Positions 9,901 through 16,522 of a stretch of 64,000 nt of DNA are shown piece by piece. Source of the DNA: Streptococcus mitis bv. 2 str. SK95 (GTDB lineage Bacteria > Bacillota > Bacilli > Lactobacillales > Streptococcaceae). The stretch spans positions 35,272-99,271 of the forward strand of contig NZ_AFUB01000040.1 in the NCBI RefSeq assembly GCF_000222705.1, in the 5' to 3' direction. Both the position numbers and the translations under genes were made by a program. Under the pieces are notes generated by a model. That model ran no database searches, was not told the origin of the DNA, and saw nothing but the letters and a program-made list of their open reading frames with translations. Every line of letters starts with the position of its first letter. Position 1 is the first letter of the stretch.

Positions 9901-9995
9901 TCTTCTACCTGGTGTTGGTTCAGTGCATAGATGCAAAGACTTAGGGAAAGGACTAAAGCCGATCCCGCCGCAAGATACTTTTTCTTAATTTTCAT
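6942..9995 (-). CDS. Histidine-triad surface protein, PhtD/PhtE-like
   Basis: Surface zinc-scavenging protein of the pneumococcal Pht family, thought to hand zinc to AdcAII. The 1017-residue protein starts with a signal peptide (KKYLAAGSALVLSLSLCIYA). It has five clear HxxHxH triads: HGDHFH, HGGHYH, HGNHYH, HGDHAH and HGDHNH. A very His/Asp/Glu-rich insert around residues 370-400 (HDHDGEEHGHHHGEEHDH) is a likely extra metal sink. The C-terminal 400 residues are helical and coiled-coil-like, ending in a Ser/Thr/Glu-rich tail with no LPxTG. It starts 7 bp after adcAII, as phtD does in pneumococcus. The five-triad count is PhtD-like while the length is nearer PhtE, so the exact symbol is left open. 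Confidence 0.92.
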   Translation of the reverse strand: MKIKKKYLAAGSALVLSLSLCIYALNQHQVEDKKDTNRVSYVDGKQDSQKTETQTPDQVSKKEDIQAEQIVVKITDQGYVTSHGDHFHYYNGKVPFDAIFSEELLMKDANYQLKDTDIVNEIKGGYIIKVDGKYYVYLKDVAHADNVRTKDEIERQKQGHTHDAPTSNNAVTLARSQGRYTTDDGYIFNPSDIIEDTGDAYIVPHGGHYHYIPKSSLSASELAAAQAYLSGTRKQASVTDYRPSPNTTSQTSNLSQEAETPSKPEESLQSLLQQLYALPSNQRYAESDGLIFDPAKISSRTPSGVAIPHGNHYHFIPYTKLSALEEKIARMIPLSSDNGKPTPLENPSKPAEHPAQPNHSHDQDGDHVSQDTNHEDHDHDGEEHGHHHGEEHDHSFAADRVISEDEQGFVVSHGDHAHYFFKKDLTAAQIKAAQNHLKENHQPQHVQPLAKTVESFSRDASDEEKIKYISQTYGVPLEAIRISNGFFVFGNPDQAYDPTHIHPYAVRKEHVRIPLQTGNPELDFLNELYTTALRDGVSPYSLQVENGSFVIPHGDHNHYIKVQTKGYEVALKNKIPALQSTYQPGAFDEQTVLSKVDQLLADSRSLYKDQPIMQRRVELALGQFTENMKKLATNSTAGYLAALDLFDKQYIHVDQSVAPVETSPLDKKYQALVDKINTLDTDTYGLPKKDLLVHLQEAKLAQDETELAAIEAKLQALQDFRDRTGVTTVEYIKYFYEHVSDGRLREELRNRVAKLTWELYQSQSFLKATDLNKLFPTIYQTKLEVEEALKEEPVSTKAGKTILDTEKVDSQTAKTAIYEFLKELYGDFMPEERVSHVKKEEVDALLTKAAQLLARVKEDGVKQSLAEEAANIKAATEKENADLDEAKTQLEDLLNRIAATIQREKKEAEQDPQTVIIYQKLYNVLLSLHKYLEDNKGTDADFERVDALFDQLAAKSSDKEGLLTLAKEIISLNQELRSKASETGSLSKSEKDSETATSKPTEKQAQSESETSAQPNE

Positions 9996-10002
9996 AATCT
10001 CC

Positions 10003-10920
10003 TCATTTTAATTCTTCTGCAAGAACATTTATATTTTCTTCTAGATTTTCTAAGTAAGTTTTATCATTTTCGGGGTCTGCTTCCAAAGGATTCAGTGTTT
10101 TCAGACTAACCTCTGTTGATTTGACCAAGGTTTCAGCTACTTTAGAAGAAGCATTGCTCTCAGTAAAGATAGTTTTGACCTTATAGGTTTTTACAAATTC
10201 TTGGATTTCAGTCAACTGTCTTGGACTCGGCTCTTGTTCAGGAGAGATACCAGCAATCCCAAGTTGTTTCAATCCAAAACGTTTAGCCAAGTAAGAAAAG
10301 GCTGTGTGTTGCGTAACAAAAGTCTTTTGACTGGCCTTTTCAAAAATAGGCTGGTATTTCTTGCTTAATTCTTGAGCTTTAGCGATAAAGTTTTTGGCAT
10401 TCTTTTGATAAGTTTCCTTATTGGCACTATCAAGCTCCGAAAGTTTATCCGCAATAATCTGCGCTTCTTCACCTGCTTTTTCAGGATCTAACCAAGTGTG
10501 CGGATCGTAAAGTGTTTTTTCATCAATACCGTCACCAGCTTCTACATCTTCCAAACCTGGTACACGGTCCAAGGTCATCCCTTCAGACGCTTCTAAGACT
10601 TTAACTTTTGATTTTTTCAAGTTAGGATCCAGACTTCCCGCCCAAGACTCCAGTGTATGCGAGTGGTAGACAAAGACATCTGCATCATAGATGGCAGCAA
10701 TGTCATTCGCTGACGGTTCAAATGAGTGAATTCCACTACTTGACTGAATCATCCGAACATCATTCAAGTCACCTGATACCTCTTTGACCATGGCGTAGAT
10801 AGGGTAAAAACTTGTGACAATCTTCATCCCTTTTGCTTCTTGTTTTTCTTTTTGACCACATGCACCTAAGACAAGAGCCAGCAGACTGGCCATCAATAAT
10901 AGGATCGTTCTTTTTTTCAT
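10003..10920 (-). CDS. adcAII: Zinc-binding lipoprotein AdcAII (Lmb/laminin-binding)
   Basis: Solute-binding lipoprotein of the AdcCB zinc ABC transporter. The 305-residue protein has a lipobox LGAC and the cluster A-I fold with His ligands in GIHSFEP, DPHTWLD and TQHTAFSY. Unlike AdcA it has no His-rich loop or ZinT domain. The start at 10920 (second of two adjacent ATGs) gives the better Shine-Dalgarno spacing. Promoter TTGACA-17-TAAACT is followed directly by AdcR-like boxes, so expression should rise in zinc shortage. Co-transcribed with the downstream pht gene. Confidence 0.95.
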   Translation of the reverse strand: MKKRTILLLMASLLALVLGACGQKEKQEAKGMKIVTSFYPIYAMVKEVSGDLNDVRMIQSSSGIHSFEPSANDIAAIYDADVFVYHSHTLESWAGSLDPNLKKSKVKVLEASEGMTLDRVPGLEDVEAGDGIDEKTLYDPHTWLDPEKAGEEAQIIADKLSELDSANKETYQKNAKNFIAKAQELSKKYQPIFEKASQKTFVTQHTAFSYLAKRFGLKQLGIAGISPEQEPSPRQLTEIQEFVKTYKVKTIFTESNASSKVAETLVKSTEVSLKTLNPLEADPENDKTYLENLEENINVLAEELK

Positions 10921-10929
10921 CATTACTCC

Positions 10930-10964
10930 TTAACTAGTATTTAACCATTTAATTAACTAGTAAA
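10930..10964 (-). promoter_or_regulatory. AdcR-like zinc operators of adcAII-pht
   Basis: Two TTAACTAGTA boxes (10930-10941 and 10953-10964) resemble the AdcR consensus TTAACYRGTTAA. The distal one overlaps the transcription start region, immediately downstream of the -10. Zinc-loaded AdcR would block initiation. AdcR itself is not in the window. Confidence 0.72.
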
Positions 10965-10965
10965 T

Positions 10966-10994
10966 AGTTTATCTTTATTTACACTGTATGTCAA
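10966..10994 (-). promoter_or_regulatory. Promoter of adcAII-pht
   Basis: Minus-strand TTGACA (10989-10994), 17-bp spacer, TAAACT (10966-10971). Confidence 0.8.
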
Positions 10995-11018
10995 GTTATT
11001 TTGCACATTTCCATGAAA

Positions 11019-11055
11019 AAATGAGAACTAGAACTCACATTCTGCTCTCATTTTT
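11019..11055 (-). terminator. Terminator of the upstream pht gene
   Basis: AAAAATGAGA pairs with TCTCATTTTT around a long loop; on the minus strand the stem runs into TTTTTT. It separates the two Pht transcription units. Confidence 0.7.
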
Positions 11056-11115
11056 CGATTTTAACTTTTCTAGCTCTCCTATCCCGTTTTTAGGAGTTAG
11101 AAAATTGTGTTAGCG

Positions 11116-13605
11116 TTAGTTGCTCTCCTTTAACAAGGCCAACAGCTTTTCAGCTTCTGCCATAATGGTATTGTTATCCTGAGCACCAAATAGCAGATTA
11201 TTTTTTAAGCCAGTGAGAGTTTCTTTGGCATTGGACTTGATAATGGGGTCTTGGATCTTTGCAAGTAGCTCTTCAGCCTCTCTCAACTTCGCTTCAACCT
11301 TTTCAGTCTTGACCTGAGGTTCTTCTGGTTCCTCTGGTGATTCTTCTTCCGGCTCCTCAGTTGGTTTTGGAGATTCTGGTTTCTCACTTTGAGGTTTCTC
11401 CTCTGATGGTTTTTCCGTTTGATTGTTATCAGCTTGACCATTTTGGTTTCTTTGAACATGGTCACTTGCATTTCCCCAACCACTATCTGAATGCGGACGT
11501 TCGTTTGGATGTTCGACATAGTACTTCACAGTCGCAAAGAGATCCTCTAAAGTATAGCCCTTAGGAACCTCATAAAGACCTTCGTCAAACCACTCAAATT
11601 TGATGTTATGGTAATGATCATAATGAGGAATGATTAAACTACCGTTTTTAACTTCCACGGTATGTTGGAGATTGTAAGGCATACGATCAAGCGGCACCTT
11701 CTTAGCTGCTTTCACGCGGTTGTAGATAGCTTCTGCTCCTTTAGCCTCCGTATTTCCTGGATCCTGATGGTCTGTTGAAGGAGGAGTCAAACCTTTCTCT
11801 TTAGCATAAGCCTGGGCTGCCGCTCTTTCGGCTTCAGACAAACTATCTTTTTTAATCCAATGGCTATGGGTCATATGTGGAGTTACATAGGCATCCCCCT
11901 CATCACTGGTGATATCACGAGGATCAAAGATATAGCCATCTTCTGTTGTATACTTGCCTGCCAACTTGGCTACCTGAATCTCATCAACAGTGTAGGCAAT
12001 TTGCGCATTTGGTTTTCCTAAACGTTCTGGATGACGAATCGGTGCTAGGAAGGCCAGAATATCATCCACCAACTTGACTTTATCACTTGAGGCATCATTG
12101 AGACGTTCCAACAGTTTATCCAAAGTGTCAAAATCAGCTTGGCGCCCTTTATTATCAAGTAAGTCTTGATGAACTCTTGCTAGTAAATCATAAGCCTTAT
12201 TGTAAAATTCTTGATCACCAGATGGGAGGTTGGTTTTCTTAGCTTCTAGCTTATGAGCTAAACTTTCTTGCTTGGTTAGTTTACTATCAATGGCTGCAGC
12301 AGTTTCTGCTGAAAGCTCCTTGGCAGGAATATAACGCGAGGTTCCATTCTCCTCAAATACATAGCCATCAGCTACTTTTCGAATCGCCTGTTTGACTAAT
12401 TTCTCATCAATTGGATTGCTTGGAGCTGGTTGAGGAGTTGGTGAAGGTTGCGGGCTTGGACTAGGTTCCGGAGTCGGTTGTGGACTTGGTTGTTCTGGTC
12501 TTGAATCCGGCACCCTATGGTTCGAACAATAGCGAAGTGGGATGATGCGAGCGATTCGTTCTTCCAATTCAGACATCTGTGAATAAGGAATGAAATGGTA
12601 ATGGTTCCCATGAGGCACAGCAACTCCTCTAGCTGTTCGACTTGTAATCTGTGCTGGGTCGAAGACAAGGCCATCAGATTCTACGTGTCGTTGGCTGAGT
12701 GGCAAGGCATAAAGTTGTTTCAGAAGGCCATCAATATCCTCATCACTTTGACTTGCTTGACTGTTAGTGTTGCTGTTGGTTGTGTTCGTATTGGTATAGT
12801 TGTTGCCTTGGTTATTATATGGTGGGGTCCATCTATCTACATCGCTGCTAGCACTGTTGTTATTGGTACGGCGATAAGTAGGCGTTTTTGATTGGCCACT
12901 TCTACCAGTTAGGAAGGCTTCTGCTGCAGCCAATTCGCTAGCTGATAACTCATTTTTTGGAATATAATGGTAATGATCGCCATGAGGAACGATATAAGCA
13001 TCCCCAGTATCCTCAATGATATCAGATGCATTAAAGATATAACCATCATCTGTGGTATAGCGTCCTTGCGAACGTGCCAAGGATAAAGCACCATCGTTTC
13101 TTGAAGTCCCACCTTCACGATGTTGACTATGCTCTTGTTTTTGTCGATTGATTTCTTCTTTTGTACGGACGTTTTCCGCATGGGTAGCATCCTTAAGGTA
13201 AACATAGTATTTTCCATCTACCTTGATAACATAACCACCCTTGACCTCATTGACAATATCCTCATCTTTTAGCTTATAGTTTGGATCTTTCATGAGCAAT
13301 TCTTCACTGAAAATCGCGTCATAAGGAACCTTACCATTGTAATAATGATAGTGGTCGCCATGTGAAGTGACATAGCCTTGGTCTGTTATCTTGATGACGA
13401 TTTGCTCCGCATTGATTCCTTCACGCTTGCTAACCTCATCAGGAGTTAGATTCTCCGTTTTTTGCGTTGCTTGTTTTCCATCTATATAGGAAACACGATT
13501 ATTTTCCTTAACCGTTCTGGCTTGATAAAGTCCCAACTGGTAAGAACAAACACTTAAAATCAAAGCTGCCGCAGAACCAGCTAGGTATTTCTTATTAACT
13601 TTCAT
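11116..13605 (-). CDS. Histidine-triad surface protein, PhtA/PhtB-like
   Basis: Second Pht protein, 829 residues, close to the length of pneumococcal PhtA/PhtB. The signal peptide is KKYLAGSAAALILSVCSYQ. Triads are HGDHYH (twice), HGNHYH, HMTHSH and HYDHYH. Residues around 380-405 form a proline repeat (PSPQPTPEPSPSPQPSP), and the tail carries Glu/Pro/Lys repeats followed by a short helical end. Start at 13605 (MKVNKKYL) is chosen because the signal peptide starts there and AAAGAGAG precedes it; the upstream in-frame ATG adds twelve charged residues. It has its own AdcR-controlled promoter, separate from adcAII. Confidence 0.92.
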   Translation of the reverse strand: MKVNKKYLAGSAAALILSVCSYQLGLYQARTVKENNRVSYIDGKQATQKTENLTPDEVSKREGINAEQIVIKITDQGYVTSHGDHYHYYNGKVPYDAIFSEELLMKDPNYKLKDEDIVNEVKGGYVIKVDGKYYVYLKDATHAENVRTKEEINRQKQEHSQHREGGTSRNDGALSLARSQGRYTTDDGYIFNASDIIEDTGDAYIVPHGDHYHYIPKNELSASELAAAEAFLTGRSGQSKTPTYRRTNNNSASSDVDRWTPPYNNQGNNYTNTNTTNSNTNSQASQSDEDIDGLLKQLYALPLSQRHVESDGLVFDPAQITSRTARGVAVPHGNHYHFIPYSQMSELEERIARIIPLRYCSNHRVPDSRPEQPSPQPTPEPSPSPQPSPTPQPAPSNPIDEKLVKQAIRKVADGYVFEENGTSRYIPAKELSAETAAAIDSKLTKQESLAHKLEAKKTNLPSGDQEFYNKAYDLLARVHQDLLDNKGRQADFDTLDKLLERLNDASSDKVKLVDDILAFLAPIRHPERLGKPNAQIAYTVDEIQVAKLAGKYTTEDGYIFDPRDITSDEGDAYVTPHMTHSHWIKKDSLSEAERAAAQAYAKEKGLTPPSTDHQDPGNTEAKGAEAIYNRVKAAKKVPLDRMPYNLQHTVEVKNGSLIIPHYDHYHNIKFEWFDEGLYEVPKGYTLEDLFATVKYYVEHPNERPHSDSGWGNASDHVQRNQNGQADNNQTEKPSEEKPQSEKPESPKPTEEPEEESPEEPEEPQVKTEKVEAKLREAEELLAKIQDPIIKSNAKETLTGLKNNLLFGAQDNNTIMAEAEKLLALLKESN

Positions 13606-13676
13606 CGAAACTCTCTTTCTTTTTGATATTTCTAGTTGCAATTCATTTCTAAATTGCAGGAACTCCTCTCTATTAC

Positions 13677-13738
13677 TTAACTGGTTAATAGTTTACTCCT
13701 AAATTTGTAGCTTGTCAAGGATTTTATGAACTGGTTAA
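13677..13738 (-). promoter_or_regulatory. AdcR-controlled promoter of the PhtA-like gene
   Basis: TTGACA (13713-13718), 17-bp spacer, TAAACT (13690-13695) on the minus strand. A perfect palindrome TTAACTGGTTAA (13677-13688) abuts the -10, and an 11/12 match (13727-13738) lies upstream of the -35. The two AdcR-like boxes are 50 bp apart and bracket the promoter. Confidence 0.82.
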
Positions 13739-13828
13739 GTATTCTTTTGTTCTGTCCCACTAGTTTGTCTTCGTAAGGATTCATATTAAACAGTTTACCT
13801 TGATAATTCTTTAAAAAATATCAAAAAA

Positions 13829-13852
13829 TCCCTGCAACTGAGTTGCAAGGAC
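13829..13852 (-). terminator. Terminator of ptsHI
   Basis: GTCCTTGCAACT and AGTTGCAGGGAT form a 10-bp stem with one G-U; on the minus strand it is followed by TTTTTT. Confidence 0.8.
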
Positions 13853-13859
13853 TTTTCGA

Positions 13860-15593
13860 TTAATCAAAATCAACGTATTCTTTTTGAAGTTCAAGAACTT
13901 CTTCCATTGTTGAGCATTCTGTAAGGGCACGGTTTGCGTACTCTTCCATCTTAGCTGTGTCGAGTTTTTTCATCAAGCTGCGTGTACGAAGTACAGATGT
14001 TGCTGACATAGAGAACTCATCCAAGCCCATTCCGACAAGGAGTGGAACAGCTTGTTGATCACCAGCCATCTCACCACACATACCAGCCCATTTCCCTTCA
14101 GCGTGAGCCGCTTTAATAACGTTGTTGATCAAACGGAGGATTGATGGGTTATATGGTTGGTAAAGGTATGAAACTTGCTCGTTCATACGGTCTGCTGCCA
14201 TTGTGTATTGGATTAAGTCGTTTGTACCAATTGAGAAGAAGTCAACTTCTTTAGCAAATTGGTCTGCAAGCATTGCTGCTGCTGGGATTTCGATCATGAT
14301 ACCAACTTGGATATTATCCGCAACTGCAACACCTTCAGCAAGAAGGTTTGCTTTTTCTTCGTCAAAGACTGCTTTGGCTGCACGGAATTCTTTCAAGAGC
14401 GCAACCATTGGGAACATGATACGCAATTGACCGTGAACAGACGCACGAAGAAGGGCACGGATTTGTGTGCGAAACATAGCATCTCCAGTCTCAGAGATAG
14501 AGATACGAAGGGCACGGAATCCAAGGAATGGGTTCATTTCGTGAGGCATATCGAAGTAAGGAAGTTCCTTATCTCCACCGATATCCATTGTACGAACGAC
14601 AACAGGTTTACCGTTCATTCCTTCAAGTACAGCTTTGTAAGCTTCGTACTGCTCGTCTTCTGTTGGGAAGTCTTGAGAATCCATGTACAAGAACTCTGTA
14701 CGGTAAAGACCAACAGCTTCAGCACCGTTGTCATTGACACCTTCAACGTCTTTTGGAGTACCGATGTTGGCAGCCAATTCAAAGTGTTTACCATCAGCAG
14801 TTACTGTTTTAGCGTCTTTCAAGAGCGCCCATTCAGCTTTTTGTTTCGCATAAGCTTCACCAGCAGCCTTGAATTCAGCTGCTTGCTCATCAGTCGGGTT
14901 GATAATAACCTCACCTGTGATACCGTTAACGGCAAGAATGTCACCGTCTTTAACGATTTCAGTGATGTTGTTTGTACCCAATACAGCAGCAATTTCAAGT
15001 GTACGTGCCATGATAGCTGAGTGGCTAGTACGTCCACCGATATTGGTTACAAAAGCTTTAACAAAGTTTTTGTCCAATTGAGCTGTATCAGAAGGAGTCA
15101 AGTCATGTGCAATGACGATTACTTCTTCATTGATAGAAGCTGGGTTTGGCAATTTTTTACCAAGGAGGTTAGCCAATACACGTTTTGTAACGTCGCGGAT
15201 ATCCGCTGCGCGTTCTTGCATGTATGGGTTGTCTTCCATGCCTTCAAAGATAGTGATAAACATATCTGTAACTTCTTTCAGACCTGCTTCTGCATTCACT
15301 TTCTTCGCACGGATTGTTTCCTTGATTTGGCTGATCATTTCTGGGTCAGCAAGAACCATTAAGTGAGCGTCAAAAACTTGAGCCGCTTCTTCCCCTAGCG
15401 TACCTACTGCTTTCTCACGAATAACAGAAAGCTCGTCTTGTGATGCTTGTAGAGCGACATCAAGGCGAGCTTCTTCTGCGTTTGTATCCTCGACTGTAAT
15501 AGTCTCAAATGACAAATCCGGTTGAACGAGTAGATATGCTTTTGCAACTGCAACACCGTCAGATGCTGCGATTCCTTTAAGCATTTCTGTCAT
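13860..15593 (-). CDS. ptsI: PTS enzyme I (phosphoenolpyruvate-protein phosphotransferase)
   Basis: First enzyme of the PTS: takes phosphate from PEP on a histidine and passes it to HPr. The 577-residue protein shows the phospho-histidine motif [12 protein letters not shown] near residue 190, the PEP-binding [10 protein letters not shown] and IGTNDLIQY motifs, and a C-terminal barrel with MCGEMAGD. It starts 5 bp after ptsH, typical of a tightly coupled ptsHI operon. It supplies the lactose and galactitol-type PTS encoded later in the window. Full length. Confidence 0.97.
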   Translation of the reverse strand: MTEMLKGIAASDGVAVAKAYLLVQPDLSFETITVEDTNAEEARLDVALQASQDELSVIREKAVGTLGEEAAQVFDAHLMVLADPEMISQIKETIRAKKVNAEAGLKEVTDMFITIFEGMEDNPYMQERAADIRDVTKRVLANLLGKKLPNPASINEEVIVIAHDLTPSDTAQLDKNFVKAFVTNIGGRTSHSAIMARTLEIAAVLGTNNITEIVKDGDILAVNGITGEVIINPTDEQAAEFKAAGEAYAKQKAEWALLKDAKTVTADGKHFELAANIGTPKDVEGVNDNGAEAVGLYRTEFLYMDSQDFPTEDEQYEAYKAVLEGMNGKPVVVRTMDIGGDKELPYFDMPHEMNPFLGFRALRISISETGDAMFRTQIRALLRASVHGQLRIMFPMVALLKEFRAAKAVFDEEKANLLAEGVAVADNIQVGIMIEIPAAAMLADQFAKEVDFFSIGTNDLIQYTMAADRMNEQVSYLYQPYNPSILRLINNVIKAAHAEGKWAGMCGEMAGDQQAVPLLVGMGLDEFSMSATSVLRTRSLMKKLDTAKMEEYANRALTECSTMEEVLELQKEYVDFD

Positions 15594-15598
15594 TTTCC

Positions 15599-15862
15599 TT
15601 ATGCCAATCCTTCTTTTTCCATAGTTTCAGTGATAGCAGCGATTGCGTCGTCAGCATCTGCACCTTCAGCTGAAATTGTAACGTCAGCACCTTGGCCAAC
15701 ACCAAGACTCATAACACCCATGATAGATTTAAGGTTTACTGATTTACCTTTGTACTCAAGAGTAATATCTGAAGCAAATTTGCTAGCTGTTTGAACCAAC
15801 AATGTTGCTGGACGTGCGTGGATACCTGTTTCTGCCACTACGTGGAAATCTTTAGAAGCCAT
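15599..15862 (-). CDS. ptsH: PTS phosphocarrier protein HPr
   Basis: The 87-residue HPr carries phosphate from enzyme I to the sugar-specific EIIA proteins. [12 protein letters not shown] contains the catalytic His15, and [11 protein letters not shown] contains Ser46, the HPr-kinase target that makes HPr a CcpA co-repressor. This is relevant to the cre-like sites at the lac and PTS promoters here. Shine-Dalgarno AAAGGAGAG. Promoter TTGAAA-17-TATAAT at 15925-15953. Confidence 0.98.
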   Translation of the reverse strand: MASKDFHVVAETGIHARPATLLVQTASKFASDITLEYKGKSVNLKSIMGVMSLGVGQGADVTISAEGADADDAIAAITETMEKEGLA

Positions 15863-15924
15863 AGTTTGACTCTCCTTTAAGTGTTTTCTATTTGAGTTAT
15901 AAGTGATAACCCTTACAATAGTGT

Positions 15925-15953
15925 ATTATATCACCTTTAAGATAATTTTTCAA
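15925..15953 (-). promoter_or_regulatory. Promoter of ptsHI
   Basis: Minus strand TTGAAA (15948-15953), 17-bp spacer, TATAAT (15925-15930). The rest of the 360-bp gap 15863-16222 holds the nrdH control region on the other strand. Confidence 0.75.
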
Positions 15954-16084
15954 GTATTTTATGGACTTTCTTCAATTTCCTTTCAGATAACTTGCTGAAA
16001 ATCTTCTATATAAATTACCAACATACAGGATATAGTTTTTTTGTTTTAATAAACTTTGATAGTTCAATGAAAGTCAAAGCTTAT

Positions 16085-16124
16085 GTTTCAAAAACCACTA
16101 TATATTGTATTTGGTTTTTGAAAC
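16085..16124. promoter_or_regulatory. Inverted repeat enclosing an NrdR-like box
   Basis: Perfect 13-bp arms (GTTTCAAAAACCA / TGGTTTTTGAAAC) flank 14 bp. An NrdR-type box (16095-16110, matching acaCTATATATtgTgt at 14 of 16 positions) occupies the centre. It lies about 50 bp upstream of the nrdH -35. NrdR represses ribonucleotide reductase genes; what the flanking repeat binds is unknown. Confidence 0.6.
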
Positions 16125-16159
16125 TGTAACTTTTAGGCACAAGATTTAGTTTAAAAAGT

Positions 16160-16187
16160 TTGACAAAGTTTTTTTTTCTGATATACT
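16160..16187 (+). promoter_or_regulatory. Promoter of nrdHE
   Basis: TTGACA (16160-16165), 16-bp T-rich spacer, TATACT (16182-16187). Confidence 0.75.
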
Positions 16188-16222
16188 AAGAAAGTAATCA
16201 AATTTTATGAGGAGTTACGAAA

Positions 16223-16441
16223 ATGGTAACGGTTTATTCTAAAAATAATTGTGTACAATGTAAAATGACCAAACGTTTCTTGGACAGCAACAATGTGGCC
16301 TATCGTGAGATCAATCTCGACGAGCAACCTGAGTACATCGATCAAGTTAAAGAGCTCGGTTTCAGCGCAGCTCCTGTTATCCAAACACCAACTGAAGTCT
16401 TTTCAGGCTTCCAACCAGGAAAACTGAAACAATTAGCATAA
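16223..16441 (+). CDS. nrdH: Glutaredoxin-like protein NrdH
   Basis: Small thioredoxin-fold electron donor for class Ib ribonucleotide reductase, reduced by thioredoxin reductase. The 72-residue protein has the redox motif CVQCKMT near the N terminus and the NrdH-type ending FSGFQPGKLKQL. Shine-Dalgarno GAGGAG (16208-16213). nrdE follows after 81 bp, including a small imperfect hairpin near 16457-16500 that may attenuate readthrough. The nrdHEF order and the absence of nrdI nearby match pneumococcus. Confidence 0.96.
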   Translation: MVTVYSKNNCVQCKMTKRFLDSNNVAYREINLDEQPEYIDQVKELGFSAAPVIQTPTEVFSGFQPGKLKQLA

Positions 16442-16522
16442 TCTTAGTACATCATCCAGAAGAAACTCGCTTCTAGGGCTAACTTAGAGGCCTTTCTTTT
16501 GTAATTAGATAAAGGAAATTTT

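Noticed and set aside
6942-13605. CRISPR-like or tandem DNA repeats in the pht genes
   Set aside because: Repeats are protein-level histidine-triad modules, not short identical DNA repeats with spacers. No CRISPR array is visible anywhere in the window.
14259-15020. 253-codon open frame antisense to ptsI
   Set aside because: It lies wholly opposite a highly conserved gene; codon pattern on the minus strand explains the open frame. No ribosome site or known family.
16059-16080. Possible BOX element start (TTCAATGAAAGTCAAAGC)
   Set aside because: It resembles the first part of boxA of streptococcal BOX elements, but no boxB or boxC follows and the next bases form the nrdH inverted repeat. Too short to call.
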